A DNA stretch of 64,000 bases from Woronichinia naegeliana WA131 (GTDB lineage Bacteria > Cyanobacteriota > Cyanobacteriia > Cyanobacteriales > Microcystaceae), in contig CP073041.1 of assembly GCA_025370055.1 (NCBI GenBank), positions 3,472,001 to 3,536,000 of the forward strand. Direction: 5' to 3'. The notes under the pieces are model-generated. The model made no database searches and was not told where the DNA came from. It worked only from the letters and a program-made list of their open reading frames with translations. Below, in pieces: positions 37,171-47,104 of this stretch. A program made the position numbers and the translations under genes. Within the stretch, counting starts at the first letter, position 1; the number at the start of each line of letters is the position of its first letter.

Positions 37171-38652
37171 ATGAAAAAACTAGACCCAGTTCCAGACTTA
37201 AACCAAGAAGAAGTGAAAATGCCATGGCAAAAAGAAGTGGCAAAAGATTGGTATGAAGATTATCAGAAAGAAAAAGAAGAGAACGAAAAGCTGAGAAAAG
37301 AATTGGTAGAGTTAAAGAAAGAGATAGAAAAGTTGAAAGAAAAGCTGAAAAAGCTTAACCAAAGAACGAGTGAAAATAGCTCTCAGCCCCCAAGCAGTGA
37401 CGGTTACAAAAAGAAAGTCGCCAAAACCTTCGGTCAAAAAGGAAAAAAAAGAGGTCCAAAGTACGACCATGTGGGTAAAACCAGAAACGGGTTTGGTCGG
37501 GTAGATGAAATAGTAGATTTAAGGATGGAAAAATGCCCAAAATGTGGTGCGTCAGTGGAAAAGCAAAAGGAGACTATCATCAAAAAAAATCAAATAGCTG
37601 AATTAGTCAGTAAACCAGTAGAGGTAAGGGAATATGTTAGGGAAAAGTATCAATGCTCAAAATGTGATTGGGAAGGTTATGCCCCACTTCCTTTGGGATG
37701 TCGTGAAGATTTTAGCTACGGTGCAACCTTATCCAGCTTAGTGGGATGGCTGGGATATGGGGGAAATTTGACTTGGCTAAAACAACGATACTTGGTAGAA
37801 ACGGTCTTTGGCATTCCTCTGTCTCAAGGGAGTTTAGCTAAAATGCACCGATGGTTTTGCGAAAGCTTGTATCCTAGTTATGAACAGTGGTGGACTTACA
37901 TACAGGAGCCTGGAGTCCGTTGTGTGGACGAAACCAGCTATCGCGTCAATGGGGTTAACTATTGGATGTGGGTGGCTACTTCCTCCTCTGTTTGTGTTTT
38001 GTTTCTGGCTCCCAGCCGGAGTTCCGATGAGGTTCATTCCCTATTAGGTAAAGATTTTCATGGGCTTCTCAGTACGGACTGTTGGGGGGCTTACCATCGC
38101 CAAAATGCCCAGCATAAACAGAAATGTCTGGCTCATATTGGGCGGGAATTGAAGGCCTTGGAAACTTCCCACTTTTCTGAAAATAAACTTTTTGCTCAGA
38201 GAGTTTTTCCTATTCTAGAGCAAGCTCGTCAATCCCATCGAGATTATCATCAAGGCAAACTGAGCTTAGAAGCTTTACAACAACAGCGACCCCTAGTAGA
38301 AGCTCAACTTCAAGAGGTTCTGGATAATCCGCCGCCCACGGGATGGGCAAGTGATTCCCAATTGTTATCTAATCGCTTTCGACGTTATTGGCATGATTGG
38401 TTTACTTTTCTTACTTTTCCTGAAGTTAAACCTGATAACAATGATGCCGAGAGAGCCTTGCGTCCTGTTGTTATTCATCGTAAGGTTAGTGGCGGTGCTA
38501 GAAGTCATTGGGGCGGACAACTTGTTGCCATGATGTTTAGTTTTCTTGAAACCATGAGACTTCAAGGTAAAAGTGCGGTCGAACAGTTATCTCTTATTTT
38601 ATCTTCCTCTGGTCTTTCTCCTCCTTCCATTGATGACTTTCTTCCTCTCTAG
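37171..38652 (+). CDS. tnpC: IS66-type transposase (TnpC)
   Basis: 493 residues, apparently intact. An N-terminal leucine-zipper-like coiled coil (about 20-65) is followed by the NSSQPPSSDG motif. A zinc-finger domain comes next (CPKCG; CSKCDW). The DDE core has CVDETSYRVNG, LLSTDCWGAY and PDNNDAERALRP, followed by the SHWGGQ stretch. A GGGAG site precedes the ATG. IS66 relatives of this kind work with tnpC alone, without the tnpA and tnpB helper genes. Confidence 0.9.
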   Translation: MKKLDPVPDLNQEEVKMPWQKEVAKDWYEDYQKEKEENEKLRKELVELKKEIEKLKEKLKKLNQRTSENSSQPPSSDGYKKKVAKTFGQKGKKRGPKYDHVGKTRNGFGRVDEIVDLRMEKCPKCGASVEKQKETIIKKNQIAELVSKPVEVREYVREKYQCSKCDWEGYAPLPLGCREDFSYGATLSSLVGWLGYGGNLTWLKQRYLVETVFGIPLSQGSLAKMHRWFCESLYPSYEQWWTYIQEPGVRCVDETSYRVNGVNYWMWVATSSSVCVLFLAPSRSSDEVHSLLGKDFHGLLSTDCWGAYHRQNAQHKQKCLAHIGRELKALETSHFSENKLFAQRVFPILEQARQSHRDYHQGKLSLEALQQQRPLVEAQLQEVLDNPPPTGWASDSQLLSNRFRRYWHDWFTFLTFPEVKPDNNDAERALRPVVIHRKVSGGARSHWGGQLVAMMFSFLETMRLQGKSAVEQLSLILSSSGLSPPSIDDFLPL

Positions 38653-38659
38653 TATTTTT

Positions 38660-38683
38660 GGGGCTTAATGAGAATTAAGCCCC
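38660..38683 (+). terminator. Perfect hairpin at the end of IS66
   Basis: A 10-bp perfect stem (GGGGCTTAAT/ATTAAGCCCC) has a GAGA tetraloop, 7 bases after the tnpC stop. Five T precede it and no T run follows directly. It may stop transcription or protect the mRNA end on either strand. Confidence 0.5.
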
Positions 38684-40267
38684 ACTTATTGCTGTGACTA
38701 ATTACAGACTGTTGTCTTACGGTCGGTTTAATCACCCGCATCCTAGAGTGCAGCTAAAGATGGAAGTTTTATGGCTAAAAAGTCAGGGATTGTCTCATCA
38801 AAAAATTGCTCAATTCGCAGGAGTTTCAGTAAATACGGTGACAAGCTATATCCGTGATTATCAAGAGGGCGGGATAGAAAAACTAAAAGAAATAAAATTT
38901 AATCGCCCGAAAAGCGAGTTAACAGAGCATCAAGGGACAATTGAGGCATATTTTGAGTCAAATCCACCAGCAACAATAAATGAAGCAGTAAAAAGAATAG
39001 AAGAATTAACAGGAATAAAAAGAAGTCCAACGCAAGTCAGAAAATTTTTAAAGTCAATAGGAATGAGGTGTCTAAAGGTGGGAACAATTCCATCAAAAGC
39101 AGATGTAGAAGCTCAGGATAGCTATAGAGAAAAAGAGCTAGAACCAAGGCTAGAAGAGGCAAAAGCAGGAAAAAGGGCAGTTTTCTTTGTAGATGCCTCT
39201 CATTTTGTAATGGGAGCATTTGTAAATTTTATATGGTGCTTCAAGAGGATTTTTATTAAGTCACCATCAGGGAGAAAACGTTTTAATGTGTTAGGAGCAT
39301 TAAATGCAATTACCCATGAAGTAATTATGGTAACGAACAGTTCTTATATTACGGGAACTCAGGTTTGTGAACTCCTAGAAAAGATAGCAGAATTAGGGCT
39401 TGCTGAAAAAGTCAAAAAACGAAAGAAATGTGGGTTAGGGAAGTATGGACTGAAAAAGCATAGATAACTTATCCTTATGGAAACAAATCAAAATACAGAT
39501 TTTGTTTAATCTATTGTTCCTTTCTGTCTAAAAAGGTCAACACAAATCACTCCTCACAAAAGAGAGGAAAATTAACACCATTTTTCACAAGAAAAACGAC
39601 TCTACAACTTTTTACTTTTTGTCTTCTGAAGTAGAGTAGAAAGATTCATTACCAAAAAGTTCATCGCAATTACCGTTTCCGAGGTCTCAGGTAGTTTGGC
39701 CATCACTCGACCAAGACTAAATTTCCTCTTTCCCTGTCCGAATTTACCCTCAATGGCATTACGCACTCTTTCATCTGAGCGTGCCTCTTTCTTTTTTTCT
39801 TTGCTCACCTCTTTCGGCGGTCTTCCCAATCGGGGACCACTCATTCTTATATCCCTTTCTTTACAATAAGCTCGATTCGCTTTTGTTCGATAGATTTTAT
39901 CCACATGAACCGATTCCGGATAACATCCTGTTTCCCTTTTATATTCTTCTATTCGCGCTTGTAAATCTCCCGATTCGTTGTAATTATCCCAACTTAATTT
40001 GTCTAAGAAGACAAAGCCATTCACATTACTTGCCGATATTTTAGCTCCAAACTCTACTGCTTTTCCCGCTTTTCCACGCACTATTGGACGCACGTGAGGT
40101 TGGCTTACACTCACAATTCTGTTTTCTACTTTATTTGTCTTTTTTTCATACATTTCTAACTGTTGCTCATACACTTTTCCTATCGTTACAAGCTCTTCTT
40201 GCTCTTTTTTCGTTAGTTTTTCTAACTTTGCTCCCTCTTCTATCATTTTTTCTATATCAGACAAGTT

Positions 40268-41543
40268 GGTACTGGTATCGTGTGATCAAAGCTAGAAAAA
40301 GTTATGGTGTAAGAGTTTGAGAAAATAGAAAATAACTTACGACTGGACATATTCCCGTTTTTGTTATACTATTATTATTGTCATTATATTAAAGAAAGGG
40401 AAAACGGAAAGCAATGTCAACATTGAATAAAAGCTCAATTGACCTCCTAAGTGATATTGGCTTACCTCAAGAGAAAGAGGAAGCCTTATTTCAGAAAAAC
40501 TGCCCTCATTGCTATAGTGAAAAAGTAAAAATACATTCTCATTACCAAACGAAAGGTAACGGGGAACGTAAAATGTTCATCTGTCAAGAATGTGGTTCTT
40601 GTTTTGCTGAGACTTATGGTAGCGTAATCGCTGGCTTAGAAACCCCATTAAGTGAAATTGTAAAAGTATTAAAAGCCAGAATGGAAGGAATAGGATTAAA
40701 TGCAGCAGCCCGAGTATTCGGCTACGCAAAAACAACAATATTGAATTGGGAAAAGAAATTATCAGGATTACAAGAGACATTATTTTTATACGCCTTAGTG
40801 AATGAATTTGTTAAATTAGTAATAGAAGGGGATGAACTATACACAAAAGTTGGAAAAAATAAAGAAGCAAGTGCCTCTGAGGGGTGGACAATCGTGCTCA
40901 TGGACAGGGCTAGCCGCTTTATTTGGCATTTAAAATGTGGTAAAAAAGAGCAGAAATTATTTCTAGAAGCAATGATGACGGTAGCGGAATTATTTGAAAG
41001 GAGTGCAGAATCTCTCCAGTTATTTACAGATGGAGAAAAGCGATATAGTCAACTGCTATTTAATATTTGTCACGAAGTATTAAGGACTGGGAAGCGAGGT
41101 CGTCCCACCAAAGTATTACCGAAGGGTATGGTGGTAAGATTAAAAAATAAGAGTAGTAAACGTCGAGATTCTGAGGGTAAACTAGAGAAAGTAGAAACTC
41201 CGAAAACTGAACATCCTGAGACAACAGAAAAACCAGAAGACAAGGATGTTCATGCCAACCACGTTGAGGCATTTAATAGTTCTCTACGACGCTATTTAGC
41301 CGCCTTTCGTCGTCGAACAAATACTTATGCTAAATCTGTTGTGGGATTACAGCGAGTGCTAGATATTTTCTGGATGGTTCATAACTTTGTTCGCAGCCAT
41401 TTTACGACGAAAAAAGTTCCTGCGGTAGCTCTCGGTATAATTCAAAAAGGGTTAACTTGGGAGGACTTACTCCAAATTCGCCTGATTTGTTGAACCTCTT
41501 GTATTGCAACGTTTATAGCTTCTAGCTAGACGATACCAGTGCC
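40268..41543 (+). mobile_element. IS1-like element f, complete (1276 bp)
   Basis: The ends are GGTACTGGTATCGTGT and AGACGATACCAGTGCC. The 8-bp duplication GACAAGTT lies at 40260-40267 and 41544-41551. It is the innermost level of the nest and the cleanest evidence for the boundaries and 8-bp duplication of this family. Confidence 0.92.
40414..41493 (+). CDS. IS1-like transposase f
   Basis: 359 residues, apparently intact. Zinc ribbon: C30/C33 (CPHC) and C57/C60 (CQEC). An HTH-like stretch follows (NAAARVFGYAKTTILNWEKK), then acidic residues in VIEGDELYTKVGKN and TIVLMDRASRF, and HANHVEAFNS before an IS1-like basic end (RRYLAAFRRRTNTYAKS). A proline/glutamate-rich insertion (KVETPKTEHPETTEKPEDKD) precedes the last part. 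It is the same version as the broken element A and differs from elements c, d and e in the first 20 residues. Confidence 0.85.
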   Translation: MSTLNKSSIDLLSDIGLPQEKEEALFQKNCPHCYSEKVKIHSHYQTKGNGERKMFICQECGSCFAETYGSVIAGLETPLSEIVKVLKARMEGIGLNAAARVFGYAKTTILNWEKKLSGLQETLFLYALVNEFVKLVIEGDELYTKVGKNKEASASEGWTIVLMDRASRFIWHLKCGKKEQKLFLEAMMTVAELFERSAESLQLFTDGEKRYSQLLFNICHEVLRTGKRGRPTKVLPKGMVVRLKNKSSKRRDSEGKLEKVETPKTEHPETTEKPEDKDVHANHVEAFNSSLRRYLAAFRRRTNTYAKSVVGLQRVLDIFWMVHNFVRSHFTTKKVPAVALGIIQKGLTWEDLLQIRLIC

Positions 41544-42896
41544 GACAAGTTTCTTTTTATATATCCTAGTTGTTTTTTTGTTCCTTTTCTTCTTTCTTTT
41601 TTTGACACACGACGTTTTTTTGCTATGGCTAAGTACTCTTTTCTTGCCACTTCCCTATAAGTCCTCGGCTTTTCTTTCCTTTTCTCTTTTATTTCTTCAT
41701 ACAGCTTATCTATTATTTTTTCTGTTTTTTCTCTGGCATCATTCAATATTCCTATATCCGTTGGATATTTTATATCTGCTGGTGTACAAGTCGCATCTAA
41801 CAATAACTTTCCTTCATTTTCTTTTTTTTCTGACGCTACACCCGTCGCTTTTTTTTCTATTTCTTTATTAATTTTATTTATTAATTCCATTCCTATTTTT
41901 TTACGAAAATGAACCATCATTGACGCATTAAATGCTTCTTTGCTACTATAGCTTTCCATTCCTATAAAGTACTGTAAATAAGGGTTCTCTTTTATTTGTT
42001 CTACTGTTTCTCTGTCACTTTTTCCTGAAATTTCTTTGATAATTAATGCTCCTAATGCCATTCTAAATGATTTGGCTGGGGCTCCTTTTTTTTCTGTGAA
42101 GTTTTTTGCATATTCTTCCTCATATTCTTCCCAAAGAATCATTTTTGACATTTCTATCCAACGATTTTCTTCGTCTAACTGCCCGCCGAACAGATTTTTC
42201 AAGTTTTCTGGTGTTTCAATTGAGTACTGTTGCTTCCGGTACATCTGCTTTCTCTCTTCTTAATGCAATGGTTTTGAGGCATTCTACCCTATTTTCGTGC
42301 ATTCTAGCGGTTCTTAATTCGCCTACTATTTTTCTCCGTAAAGGTTTCAGCTTTTTTCAGCAAGCCCGAATTAGGACTATTAATACCGATTACGTTGGTA
42401 TTAGACAATGCTCGTTATCAAAAATGCCGAATTGTACAGGAGTTGGCAGAATCATTAGGAATAGAGTTACTGTACTTACCTCCTTATTCTCCTAACTTGA
42501 ATTTAATTGAAAGACTGTGGAAGTTTGTGAAGAAGAAGTGTTTATACGCAAAATATTATGAAGATTTTACGCAGTTTTCTGCAGCAATTTCAGGATGTCT
42601 TGAGGATGCTAACGTAAAATATAAGGAGGAGCTTGATTCTCTGCTTACCTTACGATTTCAACGCTTTGATAAATCTCAGATTATGAACGTTTGAAGTATA
42701 TTAACGTTTGAGTGCCGTGACGAATATATTCAAATTCTCGACCTTGAATCTTCCCCTGAGACATCGGAAGGTCTGGTGCTTTCCGCTCTAACCCACATTC
42801 CGCAGGTAAGTCAAGAGACAAAGTAGTACTTTTGACATGAAGAGCCAAGAAAGGAAAGAATATGTTTGTGTTTGGAGCCCACATTCCGCAGGTAAG

Positions 42897-44225
42897 TCAA
42901 GAGACAAAGTAGTACTTTTGACATGAAGAGCCAAGAAAGGAAAGAATATGTTTGTGTTTGGAGGTCAAATTAACGATAGTTTGAATGCCGTCAATCTCTA
43001 ACCAACGGATAAACAGAAAAGACTGAAAGACCCAAAGCAGAGTGGGAATGGCGGTCGGTTTACCCTTTTGATTAGGAATAGTCTGATGGGCAAGAGCCAA
43101 AGCCTGTCGTAGGCGACGTTGTGCCAAAGTATAAACCAATAAAGAGACAACCATAATCATCATCAAAGCCATAATGCGTTGAGGATTCTTGAGAAAAAGA
43201 GTAGAGGCAAAAAAGAAAGGGTCTTTGAGAAAGCGAAAGCCGCGCTCGGTGTTTTGTTGAGCCTTATATTCAGCCAACATCTGGTCGGGACTCAAAACCT
43301 GAGAATCAAGAACATTAGTAGCTAAAATAAAACGTCCAGCCCGTTTAGATGCGGCTTCCAAGCAAGAGGAATCAAGGCTTAATTGCCCAGTTAAGCGGTA
43401 ATGAAAACCGAGAGGGGTAGCCCCTTGTTTCGGTCTTCCTCCCTTGGCATAGTAAGGAATAGTCTGAACCTCAACTTGACTGAGTTGATGATAAGTCAAG
43501 GTTTTTGGCCAGAGTTGAGCCTCAGTAAGAGCATCGGCCTCACAAGCAAAATTCTGTCCACAAAGTTTCTGCCATTCTTTTTTGACAACTTTATCGGCTT
43601 TCTCAATTTTTTGACTTATAGCTTTATTATCGGACTGGAGACGTTGAGCACTTTCGACCACAAGCCATCGTTGCTGTTCACCCCCATATTCCGAAGCCCT
43701 CACTTGCCAACGATAACCGTCCTGTTCACCCTGCTGCCATTGGTCTTCTGATATATTTGCCAAAGTCTCAGTGGCTTCTTTCAGAGGGACACGACTTAAC
43801 CATTGAATTGACCTCGCCATGCCCACATTTTCCGCCGTATAAAAAGCTCCATCTATCACCGATAAACCTTCCATATTCAACCTTTCTTGACAGTCTTTGA
43901 TTATCTGGGGAAACACCTTTTTATCCGATTCATTGCCATCTCCTAATTGCATAAAGAGAGGGACACCACCATCTCCACTACATATCATATTTAACATAAA
44001 CTGTTTTAGGTCTGGTCGTTTATCTCTGGAATAACCAAATTTTATTTTTATGGCTTTTGTCTGCTCGTCTTCCTCATCTTCTATCCTTTCCTTATACTTC
44101 CCTTGTACAGACATTGAGGTTGAGTCTAAATGCTTTGACTTTTGTTCTATTCCAAAGATTGCTGCCGCTTTTAGGACTATTTTCGTGAACCGGTTTTTTA
44201 CCCCCACTCCAAATACCTTATCCAA
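42897..44225 (-). CDS. IS1634-type transposase, main frame
   Basis: 442 residues with the DDE core of the IS1634 family: KHLDSTSMSVQG (first Asp), GDGNESDKKVF, GLSVIDGAFYTAENV and NTERGFRFLKDP. A hydrophobic C-terminal tail follows. The N-terminal domain is encoded in the preceding frame (44198-44506). Family continuity (DDKLG then RSLDKVFG) needs a -1 step at about 44218, so the element may be inactive or use a shift. It matches the remnant at 515-1531. Confidence 0.82.
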   Translation of the reverse strand: MDKVFGVGVKNRFTKIVLKAAAIFGIEQKSKHLDSTSMSVQGKYKERIEDEEDEQTKAIKIKFGYSRDKRPDLKQFMLNMICSGDGGVPLFMQLGDGNESDKKVFPQIIKDCQERLNMEGLSVIDGAFYTAENVGMARSIQWLSRVPLKEATETLANISEDQWQQGEQDGYRWQVRASEYGGEQQRWLVVESAQRLQSDNKAISQKIEKADKVVKKEWQKLCGQNFACEADALTEAQLWPKTLTYHQLSQVEVQTIPYYAKGGRPKQGATPLGFHYRLTGQLSLDSSCLEAASKRAGRFILATNVLDSQVLSPDQMLAEYKAQQNTERGFRFLKDPFFFASTLFLKNPQRIMALMMIMVVSLLVYTLAQRRLRQALALAHQTIPNQKGKPTAIPTLLWVFQSFLFIRWLEIDGIQTIVNLTSKHKHILSFLGSSCQKYYFVS

Positions 44226-44506
44226 TGACCTCCTAGCTTGTCATCATTTAAATCTTCTGCTTTTATTCCTTCTCCTAATAGGTGTTCTAATGCTTTTCCT
44301 TTAAAAAATTCACTCAACAAATATAACGGAGCATTGATACATCCTAAGCAGTTTAATATCATTGCTTTTACTATTGTACCTACACTGAGCTTTTCTTGAG
44401 GATGAGTTCCCACTTCCTCATCGATAATTTCTACTAAACCCATTTCATCTATAATTCCCGCTACGATTCCTAAGTAGTCGAGGTCTTTAATATTTAGGTT
44501 ATTCAT
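44198..44506 (-). CDS. IS1634-type transposase, N-terminal frame (DUF4277)
   Basis: 102 residues of the DUF4277 domain that begins IS1634-type transposases (GIVAGIIDEMGLVEIID, VKAMILNCLG, PLYLLSEFF). The last ten residues (HWIRYLEWG) are out of frame with the family. The ATG lies in the target duplication of an ISKra4-type MITE, which separates the gene from its original leader and promoter. Confidence 0.78.
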   Translation of the reverse strand: MNNLNIKDLDYLGIVAGIIDEMGLVEIIDEEVGTHPQEKLSVGTIVKAMILNCLGCINAPLYLLSEFFKGKALEHLLGEGIKAEDLNDDKLGGHWIRYLEWG

Positions 44507-44508
44507 TT

Positions 44509-44657
44509 GGGTGTGACCTCTAATTGATAAATCCTTGTTTAATGAGTCCTTTTGCCGGTAGATACTTCAGAACATCGTATGTTACGATTGATTGAAAAAT
44601 CGATGTCCAGTAAACTTTTTAAAAACCTTATTTAATATCAACTAGAGGTCGCACCCA
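44509..44657. mobile_element. MITE with ISKra4-type ends (149 bp)
   Basis: The ends are GGGTGTGACCTCTAATTGAT and ATCAACTAGAGGTCGCACCC, near-matches to the ISKra4 terminal repeats. The 8-bp duplication ATTCATTT lies at 44501-44508 and 44658-44665. It has no coding capacity. Confidence 0.9.
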
Positions 44658-45194
44658 TTCATTTTTGCTGTTGATTCTATCTAAGACAAGACTCCATTTT
44701 AGAACTTTATTGACATTTTTTATCCTTGCCCGAAATCAATGCACAAGTACCGATACTAGCTCGCGTGAACTAGTGTTCCTCTTCGACAACCTGCGGAATG
44801 TGGGCTCTAATGCTTGAATTCCCGTCATTTCATCTAGAGAAATAGTCTTTTCTCCCTTTTCCTCTCCTAAAATTGCACTCTCATAGGCTTGGCAGATATC
44901 ATTCACTTTTTCCCCAAAATTTGGGTCAGGGGGGGGATTTAGCCAGTATCCTGACTGATGGGGTTTAATATCTGCTTCTTCCCATAATCTTCCTACCTGT
45001 CGAGGAGATATACTTTCCACTATTCCTCAGGGTAATCGCATATTAGTAGAGTGGAATCAAAAAAGAAATCTAGCTTAAAAATAGACTATATCAAAAACTA
45101 AAAAGAGAAGAAAATCAACTTAAACTCTAAAAGATTAAGTAATTTCGCTAATTCATAATTGTTGGTGTCAATATTTTGCCAATCCTCCTATTTG

Positions 45195-45404
45195 GGGCTT
45201 GCTGAATAAGGATGAAATCCTTGCTAGACAATACTTTCAGGCATTTTACAAACGATCAGATGCAAGGCTATGGCATTTGGAGGCTCAAAATCCATGCACT
45301 TTGCTGGAAAAATGTGAGGTAAAACTGGAAACTGAGCTCTGAAGTCACCATTTTTCGCGCCCTGTGGCATCTAGGTTCGTTTTGTGGACTTTTTCAGCAA
45401 GCCC
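45195..45404. mobile_element. MITE with IS5-type ends (210 bp)
   Basis: It starts GGGCTTGCTGAATAAGG and ends TTTTTCAGCAAGCCC, as the IS5-type copies do. The 6-bp duplication TATTTG lies at 45189-45194 and 45405-45410. The inside is unrelated to the IS5-type gene and shows no frame. Confidence 0.9.
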
Positions 45405-45432
45405 TATTTGAAGCTAAATATACTCATGAATA

Positions 45433-46627
45433 TCACTCCCGTGAACTAGCTGCTAAAACCTGTAGAAGAAAATTGTTGTCCATCGCCGCCAAATAACGCT
45501 TCATCTTCAAGCTTTTTTGAGATGGCTCATGTTTAAGCAAATTAATACTTAAACGACGGAGCAAGCCCAAATTATCAGCCGCATTACCTTGACGCACTCG
45601 ACTCGCATCCTCATTAAAAGTGACATCTAAAACCCAATGCAGACTATTTTCAATACTCCAGTGAGAACGAATCACATGGCTATGACGTTCGGCATCCGTA
45701 GGAAGACTGCTAATATAATAGCGAAACGTCTCTGTTGTTTTATGACCGAATTGAGTTTTACTTTTAACCATCACAACAGTTGCTAAACCGACCCACTGAT
45801 TTTGGCGATGCAATGCGGAAAGCTGATTGATTGACACTGTCCAGACTTGACGAGTTTCTAAACGGTAATGTCCTTTTTCTGTCTTCTCATGATAACTGTA
45901 TTCAATTCCTTGCCAATTCTGAGCGACCGCTTGTTTAAACCAATCCCTAACTTGTTTATTAAGTTTGCCCTGATTTCCTTTGAGAGCCAATACATAGTCA
46001 CCTTCACCTTGCTTTATTTGTTTTGCGATTTCTGTCTGCGTTCCCATTGCATCTAGGGTTACTACTGCCCCCTTGATGTTAAGTAACTTCAGTAACAAGG
46101 GGACTGCTTTTATTTCATTAGATTTACTATCTACTTTCTTTTGCGCTAACATCAGTCCCCGCTCACTACTCCACGCACTTATGCTGTGTAACGCATTTAG
46201 TCCTTTTTCCCTATCATAAGAACCTCTTTTCGTTTTTCCATCTATCTGTATCAGCTCTATGTCCATTTTCTCCGTTAGACTGCTTATCCAGCTCAGAAAA
46301 CTTTTTTCTAGTTCTTCTGTTTCCAACATTCCAAATACTCTTCCAAAGGTATCGTGAGAGGGAATTCCCTTTGGTAACTCTAGAAACATTTCTAGCCATT
46401 CTCGTTTGGCTTTGCCATAGGCTTCAATTGCTACGAAGCCATCTGCCCCTGACAATACTGCCAATATTCCTATGGTGACAATTGCTGTTAAGTTATGTAT
46501 GGTCTTGCCTTCTCCCTGTTCTCGGTTCTTTTAGGCACTGAAAATGTTTCAGTATGCTTCTTTTGATAATTTTGACTTCTTTTTCTTGTTGTGGGGTTAG
46601 AACTCTTGCGCCGAAGCCTTTTGCCAT
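45433..46627 (-). pseudogene. ISAs1-type transposase b, N-terminal frameshift
   Basis: The main frame (45433-46464 and a few codons upstream) has [54 protein letters not shown]. The first 40 residues (MAKGFGARVLTPQQ to HFQCLKEPRTG) are in another frame from the ATG at 46627. A one-base change near 46510 separates them. It is a different ISAs1 subtype from element a. The gene is probably inactive. Confidence 0.82.
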
Positions 46628-47104
46628 CTTTGACCTCACTCACTTACTTTTTTTAAATAATAGCCTTTTCTTCTCTTAGATGACTGCTTCTTTTTTACAC
46701 TATATTTCTCTCTTTTTGTCTGTATTTTTTGTAACAAATAAGATGCGATTACCCTGCACTATTCCTTGCTTTACTAATTCCTCGGCTAATTCTCGTCCTG
46801 TCCAGTGACTTATCGGACGCTCATAATTCTTTGGGTCATCACAGGCTAATTTGAACAACTTCAAGATTTGTTCGGGTTTAAACTTGGCTGGTGCTCCACT
46901 ACGTTCAGCATCTTTGATTCTTTCTGTTATTTCTATTTCACTTTTCTGTCCTGCTATCCATCTTTCTCTCCATTGACTTGCCATTTTTCGGCTGATTTTT
47001 AATTTTCTAGCAATTTCTCGATTATTTTCTCCCTCATCTGCCAGAAGCACTATTTTTGCCCTTAAGGCAATTTGCTGCTCTGTTGTATGACCTGACTTTT
47101 CCCG

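Larger units (their letters stand above)
37055..38705 (+). mobile_element. IS66-type element (1651 bp)
   Basis: The ends are GTAATTAGTCACCGCAATAA and its near-complement TTATTGCTGTGACTAATTAC. The 8-bp duplication AGACTGTT lies at 37047-37054 and 38706-38713. GTAA ends and 8-bp duplications are typical of IS66. Only tnpC is present. Confidence 0.92.
39602..42244 (-). pseudogene. IS5/IS1182-type transposase, copy 3, split
   Basis: The pieces are 41544-42244 and 39602-40259; joined they give 453 codons (452 residues), the same as copy 4. The N-terminal domain carries ENPYLQYFIGMESYSSKEAF. The C-terminal part carries HVDKIYRTKANRAYC and RNAIEGKFGQGKRK. It is interrupted in the lysine-rich linker by the IS1-like element; the frame is otherwise intact. 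Confidence 0.87.
39396..42367 (-). mobile_element. IS5-type element, copy 3, carrying an IS1-like element
   Basis: The ends are GGGCTTGCTG and CAGCAAGCCC, with duplication GAATTA (39390-39395, 42368-42373). Its own length is 1688 bp. It is a diverged version of copies 1 and 2, closest to copy 4. Confidence 0.9.
37014..42694 (+). pseudogene. IS630-type transposase a, in three pieces
   Basis: The pieces are 37014-37054, 38714-39395 and 42374-42694, which sum to 1044 bases (347 residues plus stop). The first junction restores EEDKRLLSYGRFNHPHPRV, and the second restores IAELGLLIPITLVLDNARYQ. The N-terminal HTH (LSHQKIAQFAGVSVNTVTSYI) and the DDE residues (VDASHF, VLDNARYQ, NLIERLWKFVKKK) are clear. 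The GTG-initiated frame at 38694 seen in isolation begins inside the IS66 end and is not the real start. The gene was intact before the IS66 and IS5-type insertions. Confidence 0.9.
35533..42698 (+). mobile_element. IS630-type element a, nested in IS630 b
   Basis: It is inserted at a TA of the IS630 b gene (TA at 35531-35532 and 42699-42700; empty site GGCTATTAACG). Its ends start with TACT. Its own length is about 1131 bp after removal of ISKra4 copy 3, IS66 and IS5-type copy 3. Confidence 0.85.
42792..44804 (-). mobile_element. IS1634-type element b with a doubled 3' end
   Basis: The outer duplication CTCTAA lies at 42786-42791 and 44805-44810. The 3' terminal 86 bp occur twice in tandem: an outer piece 42792-42877, then the full element from 42878. 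A 149-bp MITE sits at the start codon of the first frame. Confidence 0.87.
45028..46756 (-). mobile_element. ISAs1-type element b, carrying a MITE
   Basis: The ends are CAGGGTAATCGCAT and ATGCGATTACCCTG. The 10-bp duplication CACTATTCCT lies at 45018-45027 and 46757-46766. Its own length is about 1513 bp without the MITE. Confidence 0.92.

Noticed and set aside
38694-39467. A complete IS630 transposase starting with MTNYR
   Set aside because: The first codons belong to the IS66 end and the last to the IS5-type end; the real start is at 37014.
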